Shown here: positions 1 to 9,043 of the stretch, piece after piece
Position numbering within the stretch: the stretch's first letter is position 1
How the letters are laid out: each line of letters begins with the position of its first letter
Made by a program: the position numbers and the translations under genes
Assembly (NCBI GenBank): GCA_022184915.1
Contig: JAGTJU010000003.1
Span: 744,001 to 808,000, forward strand
Origin: Myxococcales bacterium
GTDB lineage: Bacteria; Myxococcota_A; Polyangia; Fen-1088
Length of the DNA stretch: 64,000 nt
Reading direction: 5' to 3'
The notes under the pieces: model-generated
What the model was told of the DNA's origin: nothing
Seen by the model: only the letters and a program-made list of their open reading frames with translations
Databases searched by the model: none

Positions 1-984
1 GTGGTGCAGGTGCTCGCGATTGCGGTGGCTGCGCTCGCGGGTTTCGGTCCCGTAGGCATCGCTATGGCGCTCTGCGCTTACGCGAGCGTGCGGCTCGTCC
101 TGGTGATCCGTCTCGCGCGCGCGGTGGCACCTGCGGCTCCCGCACCGGCGTCGTGGGCCCGCGCGAAGGCCTACGTCGTGCATGCCTTGCCGCTGATGGT
201 GGCGCTGGGCGTGTCGGTGCTCACAAAGCACGTCGACAAGTGGATCGTGGCGGCGGTCGCGCCTCAGTCGTTCGGGGTGTACGCCGTGGCGGCCCAAGAG
301 CTACCGTTCGTGGCCGTTCTTCCTTATGCTCTCAGCGCAACGTTGGGTGCGCAGATGTCCTTAGCCTTCAAGCACGGACGCATTCAGCAGGCGCGCGACC
401 TGTGGCTCATGCAGACGCGATCGATGGCAAAGATCGTGGTGCCGCTCACCATCGTACTGGTTCTCTGCGCCCCGCAGCTGGTGCCGCTCTTGTTCACCGA
501 CGCCTACACAGCCGCCGTGCTTCCCTTCCAGCTCTTCGGGCTCATCACCCTGCACAGGGTGGCGGAGTACGGGCTGGTGCTGCGGGCCCAGGGACGTCCC
601 CAGGCGCTCTTTGCCGCCAGCGTCTGCCTTCTGGCGCTCACCACGTTGCTGGGGGTACCGCTGGCCTGGATCTTCGGGGCCACGGGTGCGGCCGCCGCGG
701 CGCTGCTCAGCCAGCTCGGTGCGTGGCTCTTCATTTTGCGCCCCTTGGCGCGGGGCTTCGAGATGCGGTTTTGGGACGTATTTCCGTTCCGCCACTATCT
801 CGTCTGGCTCGCTCGCGCTGTGGCGTCGGCGCTTCCGGCCGCGCTCATCGCCGATCTCTGGTTCGCCGAGCATGGTCGAGGCTTGAGGCTGGCGCTCAAG
901 GTGGCGGTGTTCCTGGCGGGTATGGGCCTCCTGTGCGTGCGCTCCTTGCCGCTTCGTCGCGTAAGCGCGGCATCGCCACCCTGA
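1..984 (+). CDS. polysaccharide flippase-like membrane protein (5' partial)
   Basis: This is an integral membrane protein with about eight or nine hydrophobic segments separated by short basic loops. The pattern fits the C-terminal two thirds of a Wzx/MATE-type oligosaccharide flippase, which moves lipid-linked glycans across the inner membrane. The motif around HALPLMVALG...LTKHVDKWIVA, with a charged residue inside a membrane segment, is typical of polysaccharide biosynthesis proteins. The frame is open to base 1 and the GTG there is probably not the true start: family members are about 400-500 residues and only 327 are seen. No glycosyltransferase lies downstream, so any polysaccharide locus must extend to the left of the window. 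The family call is reasonable; the substrate is unknown. Confidence 0.65.
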   Translation: MVQVLAIAVAALAGFGPVGIAMALCAYASVRLVLVIRLARAVAPAAPAPASWARAKAYVVHALPLMVALGVSVLTKHVDKWIVAAVAPQSFGVYAVAAQELPFVAVLPYALSATLGAQMSLAFKHGRIQQARDLWLMQTRSMAKIVVPLTIVLVLCAPQLVPLLFTDAYTAAVLPFQLFGLITLHRVAEYGLVLRAQGRPQALFAASVCLLALTTLLGVPLAWIFGATGAAAAALLSQLGAWLFILRPLARGFEMRFWDVFPFRHYLVWLARAVASALPAALIADLWFAEHGRGLRLALKVAVFLAGMGLLCVRSLPLRRVSAASPP

Positions 985-1052
985 TCGCCGCCACGGGCGG
1001 CGCGCGCCTTTGCGTTGGCCTTCACCCTCGGCTCCTGTGCTAGATCGGCCGT

Positions 1053-1724
1053 GTGCCCACTTTCGGTTGCCGTGAATGCCAGCGCGAGTTCGACGTCCCT
1101 GAGGCCACCTTGGCAAAGTTCCCTGGGTGGCAGCCGAAGGTCTGTCTTGCCTGCAAGAAGAAGGCGTCACCGGCCAAACCTCAGGGCGCGCGACCCGGGG
1201 CTGCGCCGGCGCGGCGGGCACACCGCGGCGCCAGTGCGCGTGAAGAGAACCTGACCACGGCGCAGGTGCTGGCCACGTACACCGCAGGGCCAACCGAAGG
1301 CGTGTTCACCGACGGCGCCGCCGACCCGAATCCGGGCCCCGGAGGCTGGGGAGCCGTGTACGTGTCCGGCAACGCGGTGGTGGCTGAGCGCTGGGGCCAC
1401 GAGGCTCACACCACGAACAACCGGATGGAGCTGGCAGCGCTCATTGCCGGATGCCAGCTGGTGCCGCCCGGCACGCCTGCCGTCATCTACACAGATAGCG
1501 AGCTGTGCGTGAAGACCATCAACGAGTGGGCAGCCGCGTGGAAGGCCCGCGGGTGGAAGCGAAAGACGGGGCCCATCAAAAACCTCGAGCTCGTTCAAGA
1601 GCTCTACGAGCTCATGCAAGGCCGCAAGGAGCTGTCGTTGCGCTGGATAGCGGCCCACGCGGGCAATCGATGGAACGAATACGCCGACGCGCTTGCCACC
1701 GCCTACCGGCGCGCCACCCGGTGA
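1053..1724 (+). CDS. rnhA: ribonuclease HI with N-terminal CxxC-CxxC domain
   Basis: This enzyme cleaves the RNA strand of RNA-DNA hybrids. The catalytic set is visible: D87 in FTDGAADPNPG, E126 in NNRMELAAL, D148 in YTDSEL and D212 near the C-terminus after AAHAGNRWNEYAD. Residues 1-40 carry CREC and CLAC pairs about 22 residues apart with aromatic residues between them, resembling a small zinc-ribbon, followed by a basic Ala/Pro/Arg linker. E. coli RNase HI is 155 residues; this one is 223, and the difference is this N-terminal part. The GTG start is used because the Cys motif begins just after it; no strong Shine-Dalgarno is seen. It stands alone, 68 bases after the flippase gene and on the same strand. 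Confidence 0.92.
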   Translation: MPTFGCRECQREFDVPEATLAKFPGWQPKVCLACKKKASPAKPQGARPGAAPARRAHRGASAREENLTTAQVLATYTAGPTEGVFTDGAADPNPGPGGWGAVYVSGNAVVAERWGHEAHTTNNRMELAALIAGCQLVPPGTPAVIYTDSELCVKTINEWAAAWKARGWKRKTGPIKNLELVQELYELMQGRKELSLRWIAAHAGNRWNEYADALATAYRRATR

Positions 1725-1814
1725 CCGGGGTTATGGGGCGATGTCCTGACGCCCCCGCCTGGTGTGAGCCGTCCGGTGGCTCCCCGTGAGCCATCATGGC
1801 GCAACCGAACGGCC

Positions 1815-1833
1815 CTTGACGAGACTCGTCAAG
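1815..1833. promoter_or_regulatory. perfect 19-bp palindrome, candidate operator
   Basis: CTTGACGAG-A-CTCGTCAAG is a perfect 9-bp inverted repeat around one central base, lying 57 bases upstream of the di-haem lipoprotein gene. The left arm contains TTGACG, a good -35-like hexamer, although no convincing -10 follows at 17 bases. No U-tract follows the repeat, so a classical terminator for rnhA is less likely. A binding site for a dimeric regulator overlapping a promoter is the inference. Confidence 0.5.
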
Positions 1834-1889
1834 CTCGTCTGCTCGATTTGTGCTCAATCTGTGCCCCGGTAAGCCGATGAAGCCGAGCG

Positions 1890-3077
1890 ATGTCGAGTCG
1901 TCGTGGACGCGTCGCGGTCGCCGCCGTGCTCCTGGGCCTGGGGGCGTCCTCGTGCGGTGAGGCCACGCCTGCTCCCGAGGTCCTGGCGCAAGAGGCCGTC
2001 GTTCCGCTCACAGGGCTTGCGCCCGCCGAAAGCGCCAGCTTCTCGCAAGGCCGCAGCGAGTTCATGGAAGCGGAGACCGCGGCGCAAGGGCTGGGGCCGT
2101 TGTTCAACGGCAGCTCGTGTGCCGGTTGCCACAATAGCCAAGGCGTAGGCGGGCCCGGTGTGCTCACTGTGGCCCGGGCGGCGTGCCGCGCGCCGGATGG
2201 CGGGATGGTCGAACCTCCCGGAGGAAGCTTGGTGTTCCTCTTCACCACGCGCCCTGATGTGGCCAATGCCAGCTTGCCCGCCCATTGCACGACCCTCGCG
2301 CGCCGCCGCACCACGAGCGTGTTGGGACTGGGGCTCATCGAGTCCATTCCCGACGAAGCGATCCTTGCGGCCTCGGTGGAACCCAAACCTCCAGGCGTCG
2401 GGGGACGCGTGGCCATGGTCGTCGATCCGATCACGGGGGCCCTGCGCGTGGGGCGGTTGGGGTGGAAAGCCCAACATGCGTCGTTGGATTCGTTTGCCGC
2501 AGACGCTTACCGCAACGAGATGGGCGTCACGAACGAGGTCTTCCCCACCGAGAACGCCCCAGGGGGTCGCATGGACCTTCTCGCTGCCATGGATCCCACC
2601 CCCGATCCCGAGGCGCGGGTGGGCGTGGTGGGCCTGCTTGCCGACTTCATGCGCTTTTCCTCGCCCCCTGGCTCGTCAAGCCCAAATGCCGACACGGCCG
2701 CCGGGGAGGCGCTCTTTCGCAAGGTGGGCTGCGACTCCTGCCACCGCCCCGCGTACCAGACCCAAGCGGTGATGGTGCGAGGTGTGCCCAGTGCCGCCCT
2801 ATCGAACCGCGACGTGTTTCTGTACTCGGATCTTCTGCTTCACGACGTGGGCACCGGGGACCAAATCGCTCAAGGCGCCGCTGCGGGAGCGGAGTTCAAG
2901 ACGCCCGCTCTTTGGGGCATGGCCCGCAACGTGGGGCTCATGCACGATGGCCGCGCCGCCACCGTGCGCGAGGCCATCGAGGCGCACGGTAAAGAGGCCA
3001 CCCAGGTGGTGAGTGCCTTCATGGCTTTGACCGAAGCGGAGCGAATCCAGCTTGTGTCGTTCGTAGAGGGTCTTTAG
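1890..3077 (+). CDS. di-haem oxidoreductase family lipoprotein (DHOR/DUF1111-like)
   Basis: This is a putative periplasmic or envelope-anchored electron-transfer protein. It has a lipoprotein signal with Cys22 in the lipobox (LGASSC), and two haem-attachment motifs, CAGCH (C77, C80, H81) and CDSCH (C281, C284, H285). The stretch EFKTPALWGMARNVGLMHDGRA near the C-terminus is typical of the DHOR family (PF06537), distantly related to MauG and cytochrome c peroxidases. Length 395 suits the family. It is the first gene of a tight four-gene operon (gap to the porin under 20 bases). The family is usually of unknown substrate; peroxidase activity should not be assumed. A perfect palindrome lies upstream. 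Confidence 0.85.
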   Translation: MSSRRGRVAVAAVLLGLGASSCGEATPAPEVLAQEAVVPLTGLAPAESASFSQGRSEFMEAETAAQGLGPLFNGSSCAGCHNSQGVGGPGVLTVARAACRAPDGGMVEPPGGSLVFLFTTRPDVANASLPAHCTTLARRRTTSVLGLGLIESIPDEAILAASVEPKPPGVGGRVAMVVDPITGALRVGRLGWKAQHASLDSFAADAYRNEMGVTNEVFPTENAPGGRMDLLAAMDPTPDPEARVGVVGLLADFMRFSSPPGSSSPNADTAAGEALFRKVGCDSCHRPAYQTQAVMVRGVPSAALSNRDVFLYSDLLLHDVGTGDQIAQGAAAGAEFKTPALWGMARNVGLMHDGRAATVREAIEAHGKEATQVVSAFMALTEAERIQLVSFVEGL

Positions 3078-3096
3078 GCCCACCAGGAGAGTGACC

Positions 3097-4329
3097 GTGA
3101 ACCGGAGGTGTTTAGTGTCGGGTAGAGGACTTATGGGTGTTGTCGTGGGTGCGGTGTTGAGCCTGGGTGTTCCCCCACAGCAGGCGCAGGCCCAAGAGGT
3201 CACGACGTCGTTGTCGGCATTCTCCGACGTGACCTATGGTGTGCTTCGAGGCGGCGTGCGAAACGCGTCGCAGGCCGCGAACCAGGAGGCATTCGGAGTC
3301 GACCCCTTTCCGAAGAACAGCAACCAGGGCTTTGGGTTGGTGGGCACCGATTTCGTCCTGATGTCCGAGCTGGACGATCACTTCGTTTACCTGGCCGAAG
3401 TGAATCTTCAGGTGATGCGGGGGAAGCAGAACGAGTTCGAGTTCGACGTCGAACGCATGTACCTCGAGTACCGAATACGACCTCAGTTGAACATCCAGGC
3501 CGGGCTCTTCTTCACGCCCGTTGGGTACTTCAATCGTAACCTCTACGCGCGGTCCTGGATGATGATCTCGGCGCAAGTTCCCGAGCTCTTCGAGGAGGAA
3601 AACGGCTTCGTTCCCACGCACACCACGGGGGTGCAGGCGCGAGGCATCTTCGATCTGGGGGGAGATCACCGCCTGAGTTACGCCTTGTCCCTGGGCAACG
3701 GCCGCAGCCGCGATCCCGTATCGAACGTGTATGCCCGGGACGATGACGGCTGGCGCTCGAGCACGGCGATGTTGGAGTGGCTGATCCCTGCGTTTCGCTC
3801 TGCCACGTTGGGTGTCTCGGGTTGGTACGACCGCATCTCCACCTTCTACCTGCCGACCACGGGCAGCGGGATCTCGACACTCGCGCCCGGGACGCAGGGA
3901 CTTCGCCTGTCGGAGCTCGGTTTGAGCACGCACGTGGTGGTGTTCTCTCGCTGGGTCAACTTCATCGGTGAATACCTCTGGCAGAAGCACAGCGATCGCG
4001 ATCAGGTTTTGCCCGCAACCGAACAGAACGACGCCTTGCAGGGCGCGTTTGTGGAGCTGTCGGCGAACGTGCTGTCCACGGGCGCCCTCAAGCCCTATGT
4101 CCGCTTCGACTACGTTCGCCTTCCGGCACGGGGCGGGGGAGCCTACCTATCGCTCCGGGGCGAAGACACCGAGCTGGTCCGCGCCTTCGTCGCGTCGACC
4201 AAGATGATCATCGCAGGCGCCTCGTATGACTTCGCACCCCGGGTGCGACTGAAGCTCGAGTACTCCCAGGCTTTGGATGGCGCTCGTCAAAGACACGGGC
4301 TTTTGTTTCAAACCGCCTTCGCTTTCTGA
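3097..4329 (+). CDS. outer-membrane porin-like beta-barrel protein
   Basis: The protein has a signal peptide ending around AQAQE and then alternating polar/hydrophobic strands with many aromatic and glycine residues, ending in phenylalanine (TAFAF), as expected of an outer-membrane barrel. Segments such as YLEYRIRPQLNIQAGLF and VGYFN resemble phosphate-selective porin and alginate-export-type proteins. An in-frame GTG at 3091 abuts the AGGAG sequence; GTG 3097 has a 7-base spacing from AGGAG and is preferred, giving 410 residues. It sits second in the operon with the di-haem lipoprotein and the PstS-like protein, which suggests an anion or small-molecule uptake or sensing route. Substrate is not deducible. 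Confidence 0.75.
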   Translation: MNRRCLVSGRGLMGVVVGAVLSLGVPPQQAQAQEVTTSLSAFSDVTYGVLRGGVRNASQAANQEAFGVDPFPKNSNQGFGLVGTDFVLMSELDDHFVYLAEVNLQVMRGKQNEFEFDVERMYLEYRIRPQLNIQAGLFFTPVGYFNRNLYARSWMMISAQVPELFEEENGFVPTHTTGVQARGIFDLGGDHRLSYALSLGNGRSRDPVSNVYARDDDGWRSSTAMLEWLIPAFRSATLGVSGWYDRISTFYLPTTGSGISTLAPGTQGLRLSELGLSTHVVVFSRWVNFIGEYLWQKHSDRDQVLPATEQNDALQGAFVELSANVLSTGALKPYVRFDYVRLPARGGGAYLSLRGEDTELVRAFVASTKMIIAGASYDFAPRVRLKLEYSQALDGARQRHGLLFQTAFAF

Positions 4330-4337
4330 GGTGAACG

Positions 4338-4793
4338 ATGAAAGCCTACAAGACAGCCGTTGCGATGTTGTTGGTTCTGCTCTTTCCACCTTCGACCAGT
4401 CGATCGGAGCCCCCCGTCGAGGTCGCCGTGGTGATCAACGCCGCAAATCCCATGGGGAGCATGACCTTGGACGAGGTGCGCAGCTTTTACATGAAGCAGA
4501 AGAGCTCGTGGCCAGACGGCGAAAAGATTCGCCCCGTGGACACCGAGACCGACGACGCGGCGCGAACTCTCTTTCTGGGGAAGGTGCTCAAGACCAATCC
4601 GACCGATCTCGAGCGCCACTGGTTGGAGATCAAGTACCGCTCTGCCGAAAGCCCCCCGAAACGCATGGAGGACGAGGCAGGTGTTCTCAAGTACGTCGGC
4701 GCTTTCAAGGGCGGCATCGGGTTCGTCGCTGTGTCCGCACTCGAGCTGGCCAAGGACAAGCCCATCAAGGTCGTACTGAAGGTCAAGAAGTAG
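4338..4793 (+). CDS. small PstS-like periplasmic substrate-binding protein
   Basis: This 151-residue secreted protein has a signal peptide (hydrophobic MLLVLLF, likely cleavage after SRS). Its features (VAVVINAANPMGSMTLDEVRSFYMKQKSSWPDG, and a C-terminal GAFKGGIGFVAVSAL) match short relatives of the phosphate ABC transporter binding protein PstS (PBP-like family). It is about half the usual length, and no ABC permease or ATPase is near. Eight bases separate it from the porin and seven from the sensor kinase, so it is probably co-translated with them and may serve as a sensory periplasmic protein for the kinase rather than as a transporter part. That role is inference from context. Confidence 0.75.
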   Translation: MKAYKTAVAMLLVLLFPPSTSRSEPPVEVAVVINAANPMGSMTLDEVRSFYMKQKSSWPDGEKIRPVDTETDDAARTLFLGKVLKTNPTDLERHWLEIKYRSAESPPKRMEDEAGVLKYVGAFKGGIGFVAVSALELAKDKPIKVVLKVKK

Positions 4794-4800
4794 GCAGATC

Positions 4801-6909
4801 ATGAAGTGGATTCACAGCATTCGATTTCGGTTGATTGCAGCCACGGGGCTGCTGGCAGTGTTTCTGCTTTGTGTGAGCGTTCTGGGCACCCAGCAGTTCT
4901 CGAAGATCGCCGCTACCGTCGAAGACGTCTCGGCACAAACGGAGCTGCTCATTCGTCTTGGCCACACCGAAGACAACCTCGACGGCCTCGTGCGGTTGCT
5001 CGCCAAGGGCTGGGGCGAGGCGGCCGACGTGAACGTGCAGACCCGGGTGTTCGCCGTTCTGGATGACGTCCGCCTTCATCTGCGCTCGGCCCTGGCCCGG
5101 GGGACGGGTGCGGAGGCAAGCGCAGCCCTGACGGAAGTCACGCGCAGAATGGGTGAGGTCGAGACCTGGCTCGGCGCCGCACGAGGCCGCAGCCTGGACG
5201 AGATCGATTACTTGCAGACGGAAGAAGCCCTGGGCGATGCCCTCGGCACCCTCGCGAAGCTCAAGCTGGCCACGGCGCACTCCGTGGAGTCGGGGCTCGT
5301 GGGCGTCAGGAAGGGGGTGCGCGAACCTGTGCGCCTGTTCTGGATCGTCGCGGGGCTGGGGCTTGCACTCGCGATCTGCGTGATGATCTTCGTGCACGTC
5401 CGCATCGCCTCGCCCATCAACCGTCTGGTCGCCGGCGTCAGAACGCTCGCGCGCGGCGAACGCGTGGTCGTGCAGGCGGAAGGACGAGACGAGCTGGCCG
5501 AGCTGGCAAGCTCATTCAACAAGATGTCAGAAACGATCACCGATCGCACCAACCGCCTGAAGTTGGTCCTCGACAGTACGGGAGATGCCTTGGTGCCCGT
5601 TGGCCTGGATGGCTTCGTATCGGGCGAGTGCTCGAAGCGCACCTTGGACTGGTTCGGAGCCGTTCCCGACGGCGCCACCGTCTGGGAGTTTCTGGGGGCG
5701 CGGAGCCCCGCGTTCGCCGACAAGTTTCGCGTGGCGTTCGATCAGCTGACGTCCGAGGTGTTCCCCTTCGAGTGTGCGGCTGACCTGATGCCCAAGGACC
5801 TTCAGATCGAAGGAACCATCTACGGCCTGTCTTACCGTGCCGTCAGGCAAGGGCAGAAGCTCGAGGGCGTGCTCATCGTGCTCTCCGACGTCACCGCCCA
5901 ACGAGAGGCCGAGGCCCAGGAGGCCGAGTCGAAGGAGGTGTTCAGCGTGGTGGGCTTGTGCTTCCGCGACCCGGATCTCTACGGCGGGTTCGTGGCGGAC
6001 ACCCTGGGTCGGCTCGCTTCGATGAAGAGCGGGGGCATCGAGCGGCAGAAAGCGGATCTGCACACGATCAAGGGGAACGCGGGCATGATCGGGTTCGTGC
6101 GCATCGCCCAGGCCTGTCACCTCATGGAGGACGAAATCATCGAGTCGGGCCGGCCTCAGGCGCCGGCAAGGTTCGATGAACTCGCTCGTCTCTTCGCCGA
6201 GAGCCGCAGCCGGGTGGAGGCGTTGGCGGGACCGGCGCAGGACATGGTCCAGGTCACGCCCTCGGAGTTCGCGTGGCTGCTCGACACCCTGGAGTCCCGA
6301 GATCCGCGCGCCGCCGCGCGGGCGGCGTCCTGGAAGTTGACGCGGGTGAGACGCATCTTGGAGCAGCTGGGTGGGCACTCGAAGCGGATCGGTGAGCGCC
6401 TGGGCAAACAGGTCGACGTGGTCGTGGAGTGCCCCGAGTTGAGAATGGATCGAACGAAGTTCGAGGGCGTGTGGGCGGCGATGGTTCACGCCATCCGCAA
6501 CGCGGTCGATCACGGCATCGAGACGCCGGAGCAAAGGGAGGCCGCAGGCAAACGCCGACAGGGCCAGGTGAAGCTGTCGGGCAAAACGGAAGCCGGAGCC
6601 CTGGTGGTCACGGTCGAAGACGATGGGCGGGGCATCGATGTCGAGCGGCTCCGCGCCAAGGTGGTGGATCTACACGGAGAGGCCGCAAAGGCGTGGCCCC
6701 TTATCGATCTCGTTTGTGCCAAGGGCGCCAGCACGGCGGCGCAAGTGTCGGACACCTCGGGTCGTGGCGAGGGCGTGGGGGCGTTGCGGGAGACGGTACT
6801 AGATCACGGGGGCAGCATGACCATTCAAACCACCCGGAACCAGGGCACCCGCCTGCGCATCGAGCTGCCCCTCGAGCACGCCAAGTGGTGGCAGCTGCAG
6901 GCGGCCTAG
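4801..6909 (+). CDS. membrane HAMP-PAS-Hpt-HATPase sensor kinase (CheA-like core)
   Basis: The 702-residue protein has a membrane segment at about 11-30, a periplasmic helical region to about 178, a second membrane segment to about 200, a HAMP region, a PAS-like region at about 250-370, and an Hpt domain with phosphorylatable H421 in LHTIKGNAG. A CheA-type ATPase follows, with HAIRNAVDHGIE (N567) and VEDDGRGID (about 605). The order Hpt then ATPase, without a HisKA domain or a C-terminal CheW-like domain, is unusual. Periplasmic input could be read from the neighbouring PstS-like or di-haem proteins. No response regulator is encoded beside it. Its stop codon shares a CTAG with the stop of the opposite-strand kinase gene. 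Confidence 0.85.
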   Translation: MKWIHSIRFRLIAATGLLAVFLLCVSVLGTQQFSKIAATVEDVSAQTELLIRLGHTEDNLDGLVRLLAKGWGEAADVNVQTRVFAVLDDVRLHLRSALARGTGAEASAALTEVTRRMGEVETWLGAARGRSLDEIDYLQTEEALGDALGTLAKLKLATAHSVESGLVGVRKGVREPVRLFWIVAGLGLALAICVMIFVHVRIASPINRLVAGVRTLARGERVVVQAEGRDELAELASSFNKMSETITDRTNRLKLVLDSTGDALVPVGLDGFVSGECSKRTLDWFGAVPDGATVWEFLGARSPAFADKFRVAFDQLTSEVFPFECAADLMPKDLQIEGTIYGLSYRAVRQGQKLEGVLIVLSDVTAQREAEAQEAESKEVFSVVGLCFRDPDLYGGFVADTLGRLASMKSGGIERQKADLHTIKGNAGMIGFVRIAQACHLMEDEIIESGRPQAPARFDELARLFAESRSRVEALAGPAQDMVQVTPSEFAWLLDTLESRDPRAAARAASWKLTRVRRILEQLGGHSKRIGERLGKQVDVVVECPELRMDRTKFEGVWAAMVHAIRNAVDHGIETPEQREAAGKRRQGQVKLSGKTEAGALVVTVEDDGRGIDVERLRAKVVDLHGEAAKAWPLIDLVCAKGASTAAQVSDTSGRGEGVGALRETVLDHGGSMTIQTTRNQGTRLRIELPLEHAKWWQLQAA

Positions 6910-8483
6910 CGCGCCCCGTCGGGGACGGTGGGCGCGAGGGCGCTCGTGTGCAGCGGTGAGGTGGCGAGGGGGGTGATGACGGGCGAGGTCCCTCGGCTCG
7001 CTTTGATTTTGCCGGAATGCGAGGCTCCCTGTCCGGGGGCCTCGGCCGGGCTCGCCGGGCGGGGCTGCGTGCGGCTCATCATCCGGGCGATGGTGTGTGG
7101 CAGATCGAGGGACTCGAGCCAGGTCAAGGCCGAAGGCCCTCCCAGCAAGGCAACGCCGAACGCCAGGAAAAACACCAGCGTGCGCGACGCCCTTCGCGGG
7201 CGGGGGCCCGCTACGATGGCCGTCGTTTCGTCCGGTCTCGAGATGTTTAGAGTCTCGAAGCGGGGAGCCGTCAGCACCCGTCGTGCGTTCAACCCCGTCG
7301 TCTGCCCGGCCAGCGGCCCGGGGCGTGGCGCGCGCTCGGCCAGGTGGCGCAGATCCGCTGGGTCCACCGGATCGGCCCTCAGAACGTCCTCGAGGGCCAC
7401 CACCATGGCCTGGGCACTCGAGAATCGTGCTGCGGGATCGCGCGCCAGGGCCCGCCGCACCACCGCATCGAGCGCGGGCGGAACGTCGAGCGAGATGGTG
7501 CTTGGGGCCGGGCTTTCGGCCTCGAGAATGCGGAGGGCCATGTTCGCGTGACTGTCGGCCCCGAACAGGCGCCGCGAGGTCAGCATCTCCCACAGCACGA
7601 TGCCCAAAGAGAAGACGTCGGAACGCCCGTCGAGGGCCCGGCCCGCGACCTGCTCGGGCGAGCCATAGGCCATCTTGCCCTTGAACGTGCGGGTTTGCGT
7701 GATGGACTGCGCCGACCGCCTCGCCGACAAAGCGATGCCAAAGTCGAGCAGCTTCACCTGCCCGTCCGACACCAGCATGATGTTCTCCGGGCTCACGTCC
7801 CTGTGCACCACCTGAAGCGGCTGCCCGTGTGCGTCGAGCCGGGTGTGGGCGTAGCCCAGGGCTTTGGCGATCTCGAGCGCGATGAACGCGGCGGTGGAAG
7901 GTGCCATGACTTCGTCCCGGGCCATGAGGCTGGACAGCACGTGGCCAAGATCCACCCCGTCCAGGTACTCCATCGCCAGATAGGGCGAGCCCGCCACCAC
8001 ACCGAACTCGTAAACCTGAACGATGTTGGGGTGATAGAGCTGGCCTACCAGCCTGGCCTCGTCCTCGAAGAGGCTCAGGAAGTAGGGCGAATGTGCGTGC
8101 TCCGGCAGGATGCGTTTGACCACGAAGGTCCGGGAAAAGCCGCGGGCACCCTCGGCGTTGGCCTTCCAAATCTCCGCCATGCCGCCCACCCCCAGCCGTT
8201 CCACCAGTTCGTAGCGGCCAAACGTTTCCCGGAAGGAGAGCTGAAGTGTGGGGACCGCGGACGCTGCCCGCGGGGGGGCGTCGTCCGCAGGGCCCGCGCT
8301 TCGCCGGCGCGTCTCCGACACGCGTGTGACCCGCTCCCCGGCCCGCAGGGGCGCCCACGGCCCCGGGCGGCCGTCCCGGGCCGCGAGGTCGCTGGCCTTC
8401 GTCGAGCCGGCGCGGCGTTGTGTAGCACCGGCCGTCATGCAGCGATGATCCCCGGCGTCCTTGCGAGTTTCGGTGTGAGGCAT
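6906..8483 (-). CDS. membrane-anchored Ser/Thr protein kinase
   Basis: This is a Hanks-type kinase. It has the glycine loop LGVGGMAEI, the lysine VVKRIL, the catalytic loop HRDVSPEN (about residues 227-234), DFG, and the activation segment ending in GSPEQ. All key residues are present. The kinase domain covers roughly 88-360; a linker follows, then one membrane segment at about 435-455 ([15 protein letters not shown]) and a Ser/Thr/Pro-rich tail that would lie outside the cytoplasm. The first ~85 residues are basic and low in complexity; an internal ATG at 8438 is an alternative start. The gene converges on the sensor-kinase gene and overlaps it by four bases. Confidence 0.92.
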   Translation of the reverse strand: MPHTETRKDAGDHRCMTAGATQRRAGSTKASDLAARDGRPGPWAPLRAGERVTRVSETRRRSAGPADDAPPRAASAVPTLQLSFRETFGRYELVERLGVGGMAEIWKANAEGARGFSRTFVVKRILPEHAHSPYFLSLFEDEARLVGQLYHPNIVQVYEFGVVAGSPYLAMEYLDGVDLGHVLSSLMARDEVMAPSTAAFIALEIAKALGYAHTRLDAHGQPLQVVHRDVSPENIMLVSDGQVKLLDFGIALSARRSAQSITQTRTFKGKMAYGSPEQVAGRALDGRSDVFSLGIVLWEMLTSRRLFGADSHANMALRILEAESPAPSTISLDVPPALDAVVRRALARDPAARFSSAQAMVVALEDVLRADPVDPADLRHLAERAPRPGPLAGQTTGLNARRVLTAPRFETLNISRPDETTAIVAGPRPRRASRTLVFFLAFGVALLGGPSALTWLESLDLPHTIARMMSRTQPRPASPAEAPGQGASHSGKIKASRGTSPVITPLATSPLHTSALAPTVPDGAR

Positions 8484-8663
8484 GGGCTTTTCTCCCCCCT
8501 ACGAATCCGTTGGGGGCCACACGACCGGAACGTTCGTCATTCGAAATGCGGGGGGCCTCGAAAGGGACCACACGGGCCAGGCGGAGATTCACCTGGGTGT
8601 ACGACGGCACGCCGGACCGTTTCGCAACAACCCGGATACATGACCCATGCTAGCCTTCGTTTC

Positions 8664-9002
8664 GTGAAGCGGGTCGAAGCCATCATTCAACCTTCGCGTC
8701 TCGACGACGTCGTGGAGCGGCTACAGATGATCGGCGTCAACGGTATGACGATCTCAGAAGTGAAGGGCTTTGGGCGCACGGGGGGCAGAACCGAGGTCTA
8801 CCGGGGCTCGGCTTACGCCATCGACCTTCTGCCGAAAGTGCGCCTTCAGTGCGTCGTGCCAGACGACCGCGTGGAGCAAACGGTGGCCGCGATCGTCATT
8901 CGCGCCCGTACCGAGAACATCGGCGACGGCAAGATCTTCGTGCTGCCCGTCGACGAGGCCATTCGCATTCGCACGGGCGAGACCGGCGACGACGCCCTTT
9001 AG
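8664..9002 (+). CDS. glnB: PII nitrogen regulatory protein
   Basis: This is a PII signal protein of 112 residues, matching the family length exactly. It opens with [20 protein letters not shown], has the T-loop with Tyr51 ([10 protein letters not shown], the uridylylation site in proteobacterial PII), and the C-terminal signature [20 protein letters not shown] that binds ATP and 2-oxoglutarate. The GTG start is chosen because it reproduces the usual first residues; an upstream in-frame ATG at 8640 would add eight. It is an orphan: no glnA, glnE or ammonium transporter gene is next to it. Confidence 0.95.
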   Translation: MKRVEAIIQPSRLDDVVERLQMIGVNGMTISEVKGFGRTGGRTEVYRGSAYAIDLLPKVRLQCVVPDDRVEQTVAAIVIRARTENIGDGKIFVLPVDEAIRIRTGETGDDAL

Positions 9003-9043
9003 GGGCCGCGCGCGCCGGTCGTTCCCGGCGCGCGGATCGCGCT

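Noticed and set aside
7344-9002. A 552-residue open frame that would fuse a long N-terminus to PII
   Set aside because: Its first 440 residues are Arg/His/Gly-rich and lie antisense to the kinase gene; PII begins at 8664 with the exact family length.
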